Notes: generated from the sequence alone by a model not told the origin. 50,487 nucleotides of DNA from Acidobacteria bacterium Ga0077553 (GCA_001464575.1 LNFE01000187.1:1-50487); one strand, 5' to 3'. Shown: positions 7,922 through 17,255, counted from the stretch's first letter. Made by a program: numbers and translations.

Positions 7922-9860
7922 ATGAAGATAGTAGGGACCATTCTCACCGCCGGCCTATTTGCCTCTCTCCTCTCCGGCCAGGAGGCGCGGGGGCGGTCCC
8001 GGATCGACGTGATAAGCTATCAGATCAAGGCAGACGTCAACCCGGCCACCCAAACGCTAACCGCCAGCGCCCGGATCAAGTTCCAGCCGGTGGACGACCG
8101 GATCACGACCATCGCCTTCGACCTGCACAATAGCCTGAACGTGACCTCCGTGATGGATGGTAAGGGCAAGGCGCTGACGCCGACGCGGAATCTGCAGGAG
8201 TATCAGCTCCGCATCGCGTTCCCGGATATTCTCGCCAAGGGCTCCGAGCAGGAGGTGGTGGTGAATTACGAAGGCCGGTTGAGCGGTCAGGAGGAGTCGC
8301 CGGTCTACGGCGTGAAGTTTGCCGCGATCAAGCCAGAGTACGCGTTCCTTCTTTATCCGGCGCGTTGGTTCCCGGTGAATGAGTACACGGCCGACCGCTA
8401 TGCCGCCGAGTTTGCGATTACGGTGCCCGAAGGCTTCAACGTGGTCGCCGGAGGGATTGAGACTTCCGGCCCCGCGCCGGCCGGCAAGAAGACGACGGTA
8501 TGCAATTTCGCCAAGCCTGAAGGGCGAGCCGAAGACGGTGGCGGCGCAGGGCGTGACCGCGCTGACCTATTTTCGCGCGGATTCGGCCGCCGCGGCTACG
8601 AGTTGGGGCGAGGAGACGGGTAAGATACTCTCCTTTTTAACCGGTGTTTTTGGCTTGGCGCCGTATTCGGCTATCAGCCTGATTGAGACCGAAGACGGCG
8701 CGCCGAATGGCTATGCCGCGCCGGGAATGCTGTTTCTGAATCCGCGGGCGATCGGCAGCCAGGCGAATCCCCGGCTTCTTGTGAATCAACTAGCCCGGCA
8801 GTGGTGGGGCATGCAGACTTCGCCGGTGACCCGGAACCACCTGTGGATCACCAATGGCATGGCGCGCTATGCCGAACTGTTGTGGGTGGAGCAGTCGCAG
8901 GGCCCCGGCGCGCTCGAAGGCGAGGTGCGCGATACCTACGTGGAGGCGATGACGGTGGATAATCCGCCGCTCATTCAATCCGCGCGGTTTGAGGATTATT
9001 CGCCCGAATACTGGGCCACCACGGCCGGTAAGGGCGCCGCCGTGTATCACATGCTGCGCAGCGTGATGGGCGATGAGAAGTTTAATGAGTTTCTGAAGGC
9101 GGTTCCGGACAAGTTCGCCGGGCGCAGCGTCTCCACCGAAAACGTGAAAGATGTCGCAAGCCAACTGGCCGGCCAGGATCTGGGCTATTTCTTCATTCAG
9201 TGGATTGAATCGAGCGGGGCGCCGGAGTTTAAGCTCGAATACACGGTCTACCGCACGCAGAAGGGCTTTCGGATCATGGGCAAGATCTCGCAGGATCTTG
9301 ACACCTTCCGCATGCCAGTGACGTTGAAGATTGAAACCGAAGGCAATCCCGAGGAGAAAGTGGTGGACGTCTCCGGTACCTCGTCCGAGTTCCTGATCGA
9401 GACCTTCGGCAAGCCGAAGCGCGTGGAGATTGACGTCAACAACAAGCTGCTGCGGATGAGCCGGACGATGCGCGTTTCCGTTTCCATCCGCAAGGGCGAG
9501 ATGTTCGCCGAAATTGGCGAATACGGCGAGGCGCTGAAGGAGTATACGAAGGCGCTCGAAGTGGCGCGGAACAGTTCGCTGGCGCACTATCGCGTGGGCG
9601 AGGTGTTCTTCCTGCAGAACAACTATCAATCGGCGGCGAACGAGTTCCGCGAGTCGCTGAACGGGGATCTGGAGCCCAAGTGGACCGAGGTTTGGGGCCA
9701 CATCAACCTGGGCAAGATCTTCGATATCACCGGCCAGCGGGAACGCGCCGTGAACGAATACAACCTGGCGATCCGGACCAAGGACAATACGCAAAACGCG
9801 CAAGAAGAGGCCGCCAAGTATCTCAAGGAGCCCTTCAAGCGCGCTAAGCCGGCCTACTAG
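7922..9860 (+). pseudogene. M1-peptidase-like protein with C-terminal TPRs, active-site residues missing, frameshifted
   Basis: Frame one (7922 to about 8524) encodes a signal peptide and the beta-rich N-terminal domain of M1 aminopeptidases. Frame two continues from about 8525 to 9860 with the gluzincin-like domain and TPR-like repeats (MFAEIGEYGEALKEYTKALEVA). Dropping one G from GGG at 8522-8524 joins them as KPEG-EPKTVAAQG, so a single-base insertion is the likely cause. Without repair frame one stops at 8623. The zinc motif is also gone: where M1 enzymes have HELAHQWWG this protein has NQLARQWWG (8784-8810), and the downstream Glu of NEG is Asn in ITNG. It therefore looks like a non-catalytic M1 paralogue of the envelope, perhaps binding peptides. 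It follows lpxB by 2 nt and converges with trxB with 1 nt between stops. Confidence 0.8.
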
Positions 9861-9861
9861 G

Positions 9862-10785
9862 CTAGTGGCCTTCGGCCTCTAAGAACCGTTCCGCTTCGAT
9901 CGCCGCCATGCAGCCCGCGCCCGCCGCGGTAATGGCTTGGCGGTAGACCCGGTCCTGCACGTCGCCGGCGTGGAATACGCCGTCGATGTTCGTCCGCGCC
10001 CCGCCGTGCGAAATGATGTAGCCCTCTTCGTCAGTATCAATCTGGCCGCGGAGGAACTTTGTATTCGGGATGTGGCCGATGGCGACGAAGAAGCCGTCCA
10101 CGGCGCGGTCCCAGGTTTCGCCGGTGACGAGGTTGCGCAGCTTGGCGCCAGTGACGAAGCCCTTCTCGACGTCATAGATGTCATCGACGACGGTGTTGGT
10201 CAGGATCTCGATCTTCGGGTTGGCCTTGGTGCGGTCCACCATGATCTTCGAGGCGCGGAACTCATCACGCCGGTGCACCAGGGTGACGCGCTTGCCGAAG
10301 CGGGTGAGGAAGTTGGCTTCCTCCATCGCGGTGTCCCCACCGCCGATCACCATAATCTCCTTCTCGCGATAGAAGAAGCCGTCACAGGTGGCGCAGGAGC
10401 TGACGCCGTGGCCAATCAACTTGTACTCGTTGGGCAGGCCCAGCCAGCGGGCGGAGGCGCCGGAGGCGATGATTAGCGTCCGGGTCTCAATCCACTCGCT
10501 GTCGATCTTCAGCTTGAACGGCCGCTGCGAAAGATCGGCGTCTTCGACAGTGCCGTGGATAAACTCGGCGCCGAAGCGGATCGCCTGCTGCTTCATGTTC
10601 TCGACCAGCTGCGGACCCATCACCCCATCCGGAAAACCGGGGAAGTTCTCTACTTCCGAGGTAATGGAGAGCTGGCCACCGGGCTCATGGCCGGAGACCA
10701 CCAGCGGCGAGAGCGAGGCCCGGCCGGTATAAACGGCGGCTGTATTTCCGGCACAGCCCGAGCCGATGATGACGACATTACGCAT
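9862..10785 (-). CDS. trxB: Thioredoxin reductase
   Basis: A 307-aa FAD- and NADPH-dependent flavoprotein that reduces thioredoxin. The redox-active pair is C131-A-T-C134. The NADPH-binding motif is GGGDTAMEEA at 148-157 and the C-terminal FAD motif is HAGDVQD. The N-terminal dinucleotide motif reads GSGCAGNTAA, with Cys where most family members have Pro. The length is normal and no key residue is missing. ATG start. It lies 72 nt downstream of the PEP-CTERM gene on the same strand, a gap that may hold its own promoter. An alternative is a ferredoxin- or flavodoxin-linked relative, but the CATC motif and domain order favour classical TrxB. Confidence 0.95.
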   Translation of the reverse strand: MRNVVIIGSGCAGNTAAVYTGRASLSPLVVSGHEPGGQLSITSEVENFPGFPDGVMGPQLVENMKQQAIRFGAEFIHGTVEDADLSQRPFKLKIDSEWIETRTLIIASGASARWLGLPNEYKLIGHGVSSCATCDGFFYREKEIMVIGGGDTAMEEANFLTRFGKRVTLVHRRDEFRASKIMVDRTKANPKIEILTNTVVDDIYDVEKGFVTGAKLRNLVTGETWDRAVDGFFVAIGHIPNTKFLRGQIDTDEEGYIISHGGARTNIDGVFHAGDVQDRVYRQAITAAGAGCMAAIEAERFLEAEGH

Positions 10786-10857
10786 AAAAGAAAAAGAGGG
10801 ATTGGCGCTGTAGAAGCTCCAAACCCTCAGGGTATCACTGAACGGTGTTTTTCGAGT

Positions 10858-11577
10858 TTAGGCGGCCCGGCGGCGCAGCAGGCCTAGGCCGATGAGACCG
10901 GCGCCTAGCAGAGCCCAGGTGCCCGGTTCGGGAACCTGGCTGCCTTCAATGACGCCACCAATCAGGTCGTTGCCGCAGGTGGCCGAGGCGAAGGAGAAGG
11001 TGGAGCCTTCAAAGCCGTTGATGAAGGCGTCGTTGGCGGTGAAGGCGAGCGTGACCTTCAGATTGGTCGGGCCGCCGGTGCTGACCGTCGAAACCGTTCC
11101 GTCGCCGACGAAGTTGGCGCCTTCGCTGCGGCCCCAGACGGGGGCGTTGGGGCGATAGTTGGGGTCCTGGTCGGGGCCGAGGCCGAGGGATTGCTGGGCG
11201 GTCTGGGTGCCGGTCACGCGATAGAGATCGCCAGCGTCCAAACCATCCCGGGATACTAGAGCGACCGCATAGGTATTGCCGCCGTTGAAGAAGAGCAGAT
11301 CGCCCACGTTCAGGTTGGTGAAGGCGCCGCCGATGGAGAACGGGCTGAGGCTGGTGCCGCCACCGTAGTTGAAGAGGATATCGACGGTGAACCGCTTCGT
11401 GCCGGAGTTAAACGAAGCGAAGGCGAGCGAGGAGATATCGAAAAAGTTGGGGTCGCCGATGACATCGGCGGGATCGGCTGAGGCCAGCGGGTCGGTGTAA
11501 ACCAACGGGAACGTTGGCAGGGCAAAAGCAGGGAGGGTGAAAGAGGCGGCCAGGAAGAGAAGTGAAGAGATCCGCAT
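10858..11577 (-). CDS. PEP-CTERM sorting domain protein
   Basis: A 239-aa exported protein. The N-terminus MRISSLLFLAASFTLPAFA is a signal peptide. The C-terminus VPEPGTWALLGAGLIGLG followed by LLRRR is a textbook PEP-CTERM signal: the PEP motif, one membrane helix and a basic tail. In this system the exosortase XrtA cleaves near the motif and the protein is exported with exopolysaccharide. The central part is Gly-, Ser- and Thr-rich with predicted beta structure and two Cys (TCGNDL has one); I assign it no enzymatic role. No exosortase gene lies in the window. The surrounding polysaccharide genes fit the usual PEP-CTERM context. Confidence 0.9.
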   Translation of the reverse strand: MRISSLLFLAASFTLPAFALPTFPLVYTDPLASADPADVIGDPNFFDISSLAFASFNSGTKRFTVDILFNYGGGTSLSPFSIGGAFTNLNVGDLLFFNGGNTYAVALVSRDGLDAGDLYRVTGTQTAQQSLGLGPDQDPNYRPNAPVWGRSEGANFVGDGTVSTVSTGGPTNLKVTLAFTANDAFINGFEGSTFSFASATCGNDLIGGVIEGSQVPEPGTWALLGAGLIGLGLLRRRAA

Positions 11578-11667
11578 AGTGTTTCCGAGCTCTAAAGTGA
11601 CAGGCGGCTACTCCCCATCGAATAGAACTTCGGACCAATAGGACCCAGGACTGCGCATGGTACGGCG

Positions 11668-11750
11668 CTAAGGCGCGGCAAAGTACCTTGTGTCCAGCCA
11701 GGACAACAAGCCTCTGCGAATCAATCGCTTACAAAGGCCGAGCGCCTTAG
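11668..11750. repeat. Inverted repeat in the gap between feoB and the PEP-CTERM gene
   Basis: CTAAGGCGC at 11668-11676 and GCGCCTTAG at 11742-11750 are exact reverse complements, 65 nt apart. The gap lies upstream of the PEP-CTERM gene and just downstream of feoB. It could be a 3' RNA structure or a binding site. There is no T-run, so a simple terminator is not supported. Confidence 0.3.
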
Positions 11751-11754
11751 TACT

Positions 11755-13653
11755 CTAGCGAAAGTGCAGCCAAAGCTGGTTGGTGGCCAAGGCGCCAAAA
11801 TAGGCCAGCAACCCCATGTAGGCAAACTGCGCGGCCGGCCAAGCCCAGCTGCCAAGTTCGCGCCGCACTATCGCCACCGTCGAGAAGCACTGCATGGCGA
11901 AGGCGAAGAAGATCATCAGGGCAAAGGCGCCGCCGGGCGTCAGATCCTTCCGCAGCGATTCGATCAGGGGCGGCGAGTCCTGCTCGGCATTCTCGATGCC
12001 GTAGATGGTGCCCAGCGTGCCGACGATCACCTCGCGGGCGGCGAGCGACGTGATCAGGCCAATGCCGATCTTCCAGTTGAAGCCCAGCGGCTGGATGGCT
12101 GGTTCCACGGCCCGGCCGATTTGACCGGCGATGCTCTCTTCAATCGGCGGCGCCTTGCCGTCCTTATAGGGCAGGTGCGCCAGAACCCAAAGCAGGACGG
12201 TGACGAGCAGGATGACGGTGCCGGCGCGCTTTAGGAAGATGACCGCCCGATCGATCAGCCGCAGCAGAAGTGAGCGGAGGGACGGGCGGCGGTAGGCCGG
12301 CAACTCCATGACGAATGTGGTTTTCGCATGGCGGAGGACGGTGGAACGCAGCAGCAGGGCGGTGCCGACGGCGGCCGCGAACCCCAGGAGATAGAGGCCC
12401 AGCAGCACGGCGGCCTGTAGACCCAGCAGTTGGCCCACTATCGGGGTGTTCGGCACGAAGGCGGCGATGAGCAGGGTATACACCGGCAGGCGGGCCGAAC
12501 AGGTCATGAACGGCGCGATGAGCACGGTGGCGAGGCGGTCTCGTTTGTTCTCGATGGTCCGGGTGGCCATTATCGCCGGCACCGCGCAGGCATACGCCGA
12601 CAGCAACGGGATGAACGCCTTGCCCTGTAACCCGACTCGGGACATGGTGCGATCCGCGATCACGGCCGCGCGGGCCAGGTAGCCCGAGTCTTCGAGAATT
12701 CCAATGAAAAGGAACAGCAGCAGGATCTGCGGCAAAAAGACGACCACGCTGCCAACCCCGCCCCAAACGCCCTCCACCAGCAGACTTCGCAAGATCCCTT
12801 CCGGCAGCAGATTGCCTAGCCGTTCGCCGGACCAGCCGATCAGACTCTCCACCCCGTCCATCATCGGCTGCGCGCCGGTGAAGATGCCCTGGAAAACCGC
12901 CAGCACGACGACAAGAAAAATGAGCGGCCCAAGAACTGGATGGAGGAAGATGCGATCGAGACGACGGGTCCATTCCGGCGGCGCCGGGGGGGTGTAGCCG
13001 GCCTGCAGACCGACGCGTCCGGCCCAGCGGCGTCGGGCGGGCAGATTGGGCAGCACGGGCAGTTCGACACGCGGTTGCGGCACCACCGGTCGCGCGCCGG
13101 TGCCTTGCAAAAACTGAACGACGCGCTCGACGCCCTGACCGCTCGCGGCAGAGATTAACGCGACCGGAGCGCCGATCTCGCGGGCCAACGCCGAGGGGTC
13201 CACTTTGCCCCCCCGCGCTTCGAGATCGTCCGCCATGTTCAGCACGACGAGGGTCGGCAGACCCAGCGCCAGGACGGGTGCGGCCAGGACCAGATGCCGC
13301 TGGAGATTCGTCGAATCCAGAATCAGAATGATGCCGTCGGGCAGGCCCAGGGATTCCTTGGCGCCGGTGAGGACGTCGTAGGTCACCTGCTCGTCTTCCG
13401 AGCGCGGCGTCATGCTGTAGATGCCGGGCAGGTCGACCACGAACAGTTCCCGGCCGGTGGAATCCTTCACGCGGCCGACGTGGTGCTCGACGGTGACGCC
13501 GGGGAAGTTGGCCACCTTTTGCCGCAGGCCCGTCAGACGGTTAAACAGGGTGGACTTGCCGGCGTTGGGGGGACCGACGAGAGCAACATAGTGCCCTTCT
13601 TTCCGGCTCACGGTTTGCGGTGCAGCCCCGTGGCAGCTCCCGCTATCGCTCAT
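11755..13653 (-). CDS. feoB: Ferrous iron transporter FeoB
   Basis: A 632-aa inner-membrane Fe(II) transporter with an N-terminal GTPase. The G1 loop GPPNAGKST is at 27-35, the G3 motif is DLPGIYS and the G4 motif is NMAD at 139-142. The membrane part holds the two gate segments AYACAVPAIMATR and FMTCSARLPVY, each with the family's conserved Cys. The ATG at 13653 overlaps the feoA stop as ATGA, which fixes the start; a longer open frame upstream is only the shadow of feoA. It is shorter than E. coli FeoB (773 aa), mainly in the helical linker after the G domain, as in many other phyla. No feoC is present. Confidence 0.95.
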   Translation of the reverse strand: MSDSGSCHGAAPQTVSRKEGHYVALVGPPNAGKSTLFNRLTGLRQKVANFPGVTVEHHVGRVKDSTGRELFVVDLPGIYSMTPRSEDEQVTYDVLTGAKESLGLPDGIILILDSTNLQRHLVLAAPVLALGLPTLVVLNMADDLEARGGKVDPSALAREIGAPVALISAASGQGVERVVQFLQGTGARPVVPQPRVELPVLPNLPARRRWAGRVGLQAGYTPPAPPEWTRRLDRIFLHPVLGPLIFLVVVLAVFQGIFTGAQPMMDGVESLIGWSGERLGNLLPEGILRSLLVEGVWGGVGSVVVFLPQILLLFLFIGILEDSGYLARAAVIADRTMSRVGLQGKAFIPLLSAYACAVPAIMATRTIENKRDRLATVLIAPFMTCSARLPVYTLLIAAFVPNTPIVGQLLGLQAAVLLGLYLLGFAAAVGTALLLRSTVLRHAKTTFVMELPAYRRPSLRSLLLRLIDRAVIFLKRAGTVILLVTVLLWVLAHLPYKDGKAPPIEESIAGQIGRAVEPAIQPLGFNWKIGIGLITSLAAREVIVGTLGTIYGIENAEQDSPPLIESLRKDLTPGGAFALMIFFAFAMQCFSTVAIVRRELGSWAWPAAQFAYMGLLAYFGALATNQLWLHFR

Positions 13654-13928
13654 ATCTGATCCAGATCCGGGATCGGCTCGGCGGAGATGTACAGCCGGCA
13701 CGCGGTATCGCGCCGCAAGGCAATTTCAGAACCGTCCACGCGAAAAATGCGCGGATCGCCGCCGGGTGCGCTGCCCGCGGCGACGACGGAAGTCCCCGGC
13801 AGAAAGCCTAACTCCATCAAACGCTGCGACATCTCTTCCGGCAGATCCAGCCGCTCCAGGTACGCTTGGGAACCGGTTGGGAGCTGGGCCAGAGTTTGAG
13901 CGGCGCCGTTCTTGAAACTGAGTTGCAT
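13650..13928 (-). CDS. feoA: Ferrous iron transport protein FeoA
   Basis: A 92-aa cytoplasmic SH3-like protein that supports FeoB. The family pattern is visible: LERLDLPEEMSQRLMELGFLPG followed by the beta-strand segment FRVDGSEIALRRDTACRLYI. ATG start at 13928; the stop overlaps the feoB start by 4 nt, so the pair forms one translationally coupled operon. About 150 nt separate it from the divergent glycosyltransferase. I saw no clear Fur box in that gap. Confidence 0.92.
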   Translation of the reverse strand: MQLSFKNGAAQTLAQLPTGSQAYLERLDLPEEMSQRLMELGFLPGTSVVAAGSAPGGDPRIFRVDGSEIALRRDTACRLYISAEPIPDLDQI

Positions 13929-13985
13929 CGCTTTTTAAGGATAGGACCGTCACGGCCCGGTGTCAACCGACCCTTTTGCCCTCCG

Positions 13986-14002
13986 GTTTCCGAGGTGGAA
14001 AC
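13986..14002. promoter_or_regulatory. Short inverted repeat between feoA and the divergent glycosyltransferase
   Basis: GTTTCC at 13986-13991 and GGAAAC at 13997-14002 form a perfect 6-bp inverted repeat with a 5-nt spacer. It sits in the only intergenic space between two divergent genes, a fitting place for an operator. It does not match a Fur box. A weak -10-like TACACT lies at 14018-14023. Confidence 0.3.
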
Positions 14003-14048
14003 GAAAGGGTTCGATGCTACACTCAGAGGGGCGAATCTTCCGGGTGAG

Positions 14049-14076
14049 CAGTTAGCCAATCGCAGTTAGCCAATCG
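14049..14076 (+). repeat. Exact tandem duplication of 14 bp just before a start codon
   Basis: CAGTTAGCCAATCG occurs twice head to tail at 14049-14062 and 14063-14076. The ATG of the next gene lies 3 nt further on. The duplication fills the ribosome-binding region and neither copy contains a good Shine-Dalgarno sequence. Confidence 0.85.
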
Positions 14077-14079
14077 ACG

Positions 14080-15018
14080 ATGACTCCCGAATTTCCCGCT
14101 GTCACGATTGTTACTCCGTGTCTCAACGCGGAGAGGTTCCTCGAGCGGACGCTCGAGAGCGTGTTACAGCAGGATTACTCGAACTTTGAGTACCTGGTGC
14201 TCGATGGCGGGTCTACTGATGGAACCCTGGCGCTTCTGGAACGCTACGCGGCGGCCTACCCCGGCAAGATGCGGTACATTTCGGAGCCGGACAATGGCGC
14301 TTCGGACGCCATCGCCCGCGGGTTCGCGCTGGGGCGGGGTGAGATCTTCGCTTATTTGAACGCGGACGATACTTACTTTCCGGGGGCCATTCGCACGGCG
14401 GTCGCCTACCTGCGCGACGAACCGGAGCTGGCGGGCATTTACGGAAACGCTTTTTGGATTGATGGCGACGGGGCCGTGCTGGGCACTTACCCCACCAAGC
14501 CCTTCGACGCGGAGCTTCTAGGCCGCGAGTGCTTCGTATGCCAGCCGGCCAGTTTTGTCCGCGCCGCGGCGATCCGGGAGGTGGGCGGTTTCGACGTCAA
14601 GCTGCACACGGCGTTTGACTATGATCTGTGGCTGCGGTTGGCGCGGCGGCACAAGCTGCGGCGCATCGAGGTGCTGCTGGCGAATTCCCGCATGCACCTG
14701 GACAACAAGACCTTCAGCCGGCGGGGCACCGTCTTCCGCGAAGCCATCACGTGCGTCCAACGCCATCAGGGCTATGTGCCGTTTCAATGGATCCATGGCT
14801 ACTGCTCGTATTTGATTGACGGGCGCGACCAGTTTTTCGAGCCGCTGCAGCCCTCCTTCACGAAGTTTGCGTTCAGCCTGGGACTCGGTGTGGTTGTGAA
14901 CTGGCGGCATCCGTTGCGCTACGTGCGTGAATGGTGCAGTATCATGAGCCCTGATGCCTTTGTTCGCCGGTGGAACGCCACCTGGATTGCGCGACGGACC
15001 GGCATACAGATTCGCTAA
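14080..15018 (+). CDS. GT2 family glycosyltransferase
   Basis: A 312-aa GT-A fold transferase. It has VTIVTPCLNAERFLERTLESVL, the complete nucleotide loop DGGSTDGT and the metal motif NADD in AYLNADDTYFPGAI. The C-terminal half, with the CQPASFVRAAAI, SRMHLDNKT and PFQWIHGYCSYLIDGRDQ segments, is clearly paralogous to the GT2 half of the fusion at 731-3055, so the two arose by duplication. ATG start. The stop TAA shares its last A with the gmd start codon, indicating coupling. The pairing with gmd suggests the donor is GDP-mannose-derived. That is inference. Confidence 0.9.
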   Translation: MTPEFPAVTIVTPCLNAERFLERTLESVLQQDYSNFEYLVLDGGSTDGTLALLERYAAAYPGKMRYISEPDNGASDAIARGFALGRGEIFAYLNADDTYFPGAIRTAVAYLRDEPELAGIYGNAFWIDGDGAVLGTYPTKPFDAELLGRECFVCQPASFVRAAAIREVGGFDVKLHTAFDYDLWLRLARRHKLRRIEVLLANSRMHLDNKTFSRRGTVFREAITCVQRHQGYVPFQWIHGYCSYLIDGRDQFFEPLQPSFTKFAFSLGLGVVVNWRHPLRYVREWCSIMSPDAFVRRWNATWIARRTGIQIR

Positions 15019-16025
15019 TGGCACAAAAGAAAGCCCTCATTACGGGCGTGAACGGACAGGACGGCTCCTATCTCGCCGAGTTGCTGCTGCACAAGGGGTA
15101 CGAAGTGCACGGGTTGGTGCGGCGGGTGGGCCTCGAAGCGCCCGAACGGCGGCTCGAACGCGTGGTGGGTCTGCGCGATCAGATTAAGCTCCACCCGGCT
15201 TCGCTCGAAAACTACGCCGCCCTCTACCAGGCGATCTCCAAGATCCGCCCGGACGAGTGTTATCACTTGGCCGCCGCCAGCTTCGTCAGCTACGAGTTCG
15301 ACGACGAGTTTTCGACGCTGACGACGAACATCAACGGGACTCACTACCTGCTCGCCTCGTTGAAGGACCTGGCGCCGCAGTGCCGCTTCTACTTCGCCGG
15401 TACGTCGGAGATGTTCGGCGCGGCGGAGCGTTCGCCGCAGGATGAGTCCACGCGGTTCCGGCCGCGCTCCATCTACGGCATCAGCAAGGTGGCCGGCTTC
15501 GAGCTGACGCGGAACTACCGCGAACGGTACGGCATGCACGCTTCAAGCGGCATCCTGTTCAACCACGAATCGCCCCGGCGGGGCTTTGAATTCGTCACCC
15601 GGAAGATTACCAGCACCGTGGCCCGTATTCTCGCCGGGCAATCGAACGAGCTGCGGCTCGGCAACCTGGAGCCGCTCCGCGACTGGGGCGACGCCCGGCA
15701 GTACGTCGACGCCATGTGGCGCATGTTGCAACAGGAACAGGCGGATGACTACGTGATTGCGACCGGCAAGCTGCATTCGGTGAAGCAGTTCGTGGAGATT
15801 GCGTTTTCCAGCGCGGGTCTCGACTGGCAGAAGTACGTCGTCGTGGACCAGAACTACTACCGGCCCGCGGAGAAGATTCCGCTGTGCGGCAATCCGGCCA
15901 AGGCGAGCCGCGCCCTGGGCTGGGAGGCGACCACGGACTTTGCTATTCTCGTCCGCGAGATGGTCGCCGAGGATTGCCGGCTGCTTGGCTTGCAACTCCC
16001 CGTCATCGAATCCACCACGAGCTGA
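15018..16025 (+). CDS. gmd: GDP-mannose 4,6-dehydratase
   Basis: A 335-aa extended short-chain dehydrogenase. It converts GDP-mannose to GDP-4-dehydro-6-deoxymannose, the precursor of GDP-fucose, GDP-rhamnose and related donors. The cofactor loop is GVNGQDGSYLAE. Catalytic Thr/Ser and Glu lie in AGTSEMFG and the catalytic Tyr and Lys in YGISK. The substrate segment LFNHESPRRG and the LRDWGDARQYV stretch are typical of GMD. The start is the ATG sharing an A with the upstream TAA. No fucose synthase (fcl) or rmd follows, so the second step must be encoded elsewhere. Somewhat shorter than the E. coli enzyme (373 aa), mostly in the C-terminal insertion. Confidence 0.93.
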   Translation: MAQKKALITGVNGQDGSYLAELLLHKGYEVHGLVRRVGLEAPERRLERVVGLRDQIKLHPASLENYAALYQAISKIRPDECYHLAAASFVSYEFDDEFSTLTTNINGTHYLLASLKDLAPQCRFYFAGTSEMFGAAERSPQDESTRFRPRSIYGISKVAGFELTRNYRERYGMHASSGILFNHESPRRGFEFVTRKITSTVARILAGQSNELRLGNLEPLRDWGDARQYVDAMWRMLQQEQADDYVIATGKLHSVKQFVEIAFSSAGLDWQKYVVVDQNYYRPAEKIPLCGNPAKASRALGWEATTDFAILVREMVAEDCRLLGLQLPVIESTTS

Positions 16026-16034
16026 GGTTTGCCT

Positions 16035-17255
16035 ATGATCACCCGCCGCACGTTGCTGGCCGCCCCGGCTGCCGGCGCGGCCTTCGCCGCCGCCCCCGGA
16101 CTGGGCGAGAAGCTGGCCGCCGCGATGGCCGCCCCGGTGCTGAAGGCGGCGCTGGTCCGCGAGGCGGTGAAGATCGCCTCCATCGACCTGCTCAAGAACG
16201 GCGCCAGCTATATTGTCCGGGTTCGCTCCACCTCCGGCGCGACTGGCTACGCCGACGCGCATAGCAACGTGATGAGCGCGGCCTATCCGATTCTGATCAG
16301 GAAGGTGGCGCCCTTCTTCGTGGGTAAGGACGCCCGGGAGCTTGAGTCCCTGCTTACCGGCGTCTATCTGGCCAGCTCGAACTACAAGTGGCAGGGTCTA
16401 CCGTTCTGGGTGAGCGTGGCCGTCGTCGAGATCGCGATTCTCGACCTGCTCGGCAAAGTGGCTGACCAGCCGCTTGGCGCGCTGATCGGCAAGCCGCAGC
16501 GGTTGAAGATCCCGGTCTATCGCGCCAGCGGCAACCGTGGCAATTCGGCGGAGGAGGAGGTCGCCTACCTGCAGAAGATCGTCGGCGAGACCGGCGCCGG
16601 CGCGATCAAGTTTCGACTCGGCGCACGCATGACGTACAACGACGCCTCCACCCGCCGAGACCGCGCCCTCATTCCCCTTACCCGCAAAACCTTCGGCGAC
16701 AAGTTCGCCATCTACGCCGACGCCAACGGATCCTACGACGTGCCGCAGGCCATCCGCATCGGCAAGCTGATGGAAGAGTACAAGCTGGCGTTCTATGAAG
16801 AGCCCGTGCCCTTTGACTACTACGACGAGACCAAGCAGATCGCGGACGCCCTGAAGATCCCGATCGCGCTGGGCGAGGAAGAACCCAGCCTGCGCGGCAT
16901 GCGCCGGATTATCGAGCACGGCATCGCCCGCGTCATCCAGCCGGACCTGCTCTACTTCGGCGGGCTGATCCGCTCGATGAAGGTGGCCCGCATGGCGGAA
17001 GTGGCGGGCCTCGATTGCACGGCGCACATGTCCGGCGGCGGGTTGGGGTTCCTCTACGTCGCCCACTTCGCGTCGTCGATTCCCAACCCCGGCGCACATC
17101 AGGAGTACAAAGGGGAGGACGATATTCTGCCGGTGCGATCCGCCACCAGCTCACTGAAGAGCGAAGGCGGCATGTTGACCGTGCCGACGGGTCCCGGCCT
17201 CGGCGTGGAGATTGACCCCGCCTTTCTCGCCAAAGCGACCGTGGTTACCGCTTAG
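16035..17255 (+). CDS. Tat-exported mandelate racemase/muconate lactonizing enzyme family protein
   Basis: A 406-aa enolase-superfamily protein with a twin-arginine signal (ITRRTLLAAPAAGAAFA). The ATG at 16035 has GAGG 7 nt upstream. Base and metal residues fit the family: K192-x-R194 (IKFRLG), D229 in YADANG, E255/E256 in FYEEPVP and E281-E283 in GEEEP. Enzymes of this kind abstract the proton next to a carboxylate, and the exact reaction (racemase, dehydratase or cycloisomerase) cannot be read from the sequence. It starts 9 nt after gmd and converges with the cytochrome gene, overlapping it by 11 nt. Export suggests a periplasmic acid-sugar substrate. Confidence 0.85.
   Translation: MITRRTLLAAPAAGAAFAAAPGLGEKLAAAMAAPVLKAALVREAVKIASIDLLKNGASYIVRVRSTSGATGYADAHSNVMSAAYPILIRKVAPFFVGKDARELESLLTGVYLASSNYKWQGLPFWVSVAVVEIAILDLLGKVADQPLGALIGKPQRLKIPVYRASGNRGNSAEEEVAYLQKIVGETGAGAIKFRLGARMTYNDASTRRDRALIPLTRKTFGDKFAIYADANGSYDVPQAIRIGKLMEEYKLAFYEEPVPFDYYDETKQIADALKIPIALGEEEPSLRGMRRIIEHGIARVIQPDLLYFGGLIRSMKVARMAEVAGLDCTAHMSGGGLGFLYVAHFASSIPNPGAHQEYKGEDDILPVRSATSSLKSEGGMLTVPTGPGLGVEIDPAFLAKATVVTA

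Noticed and set aside
13654..13701. Longer FeoB start at 13701
   Set aside because: The extra residues are the feoA coding region in another frame. The ATGA overlap at 13653 and the usual N-terminus favour the shorter protein.
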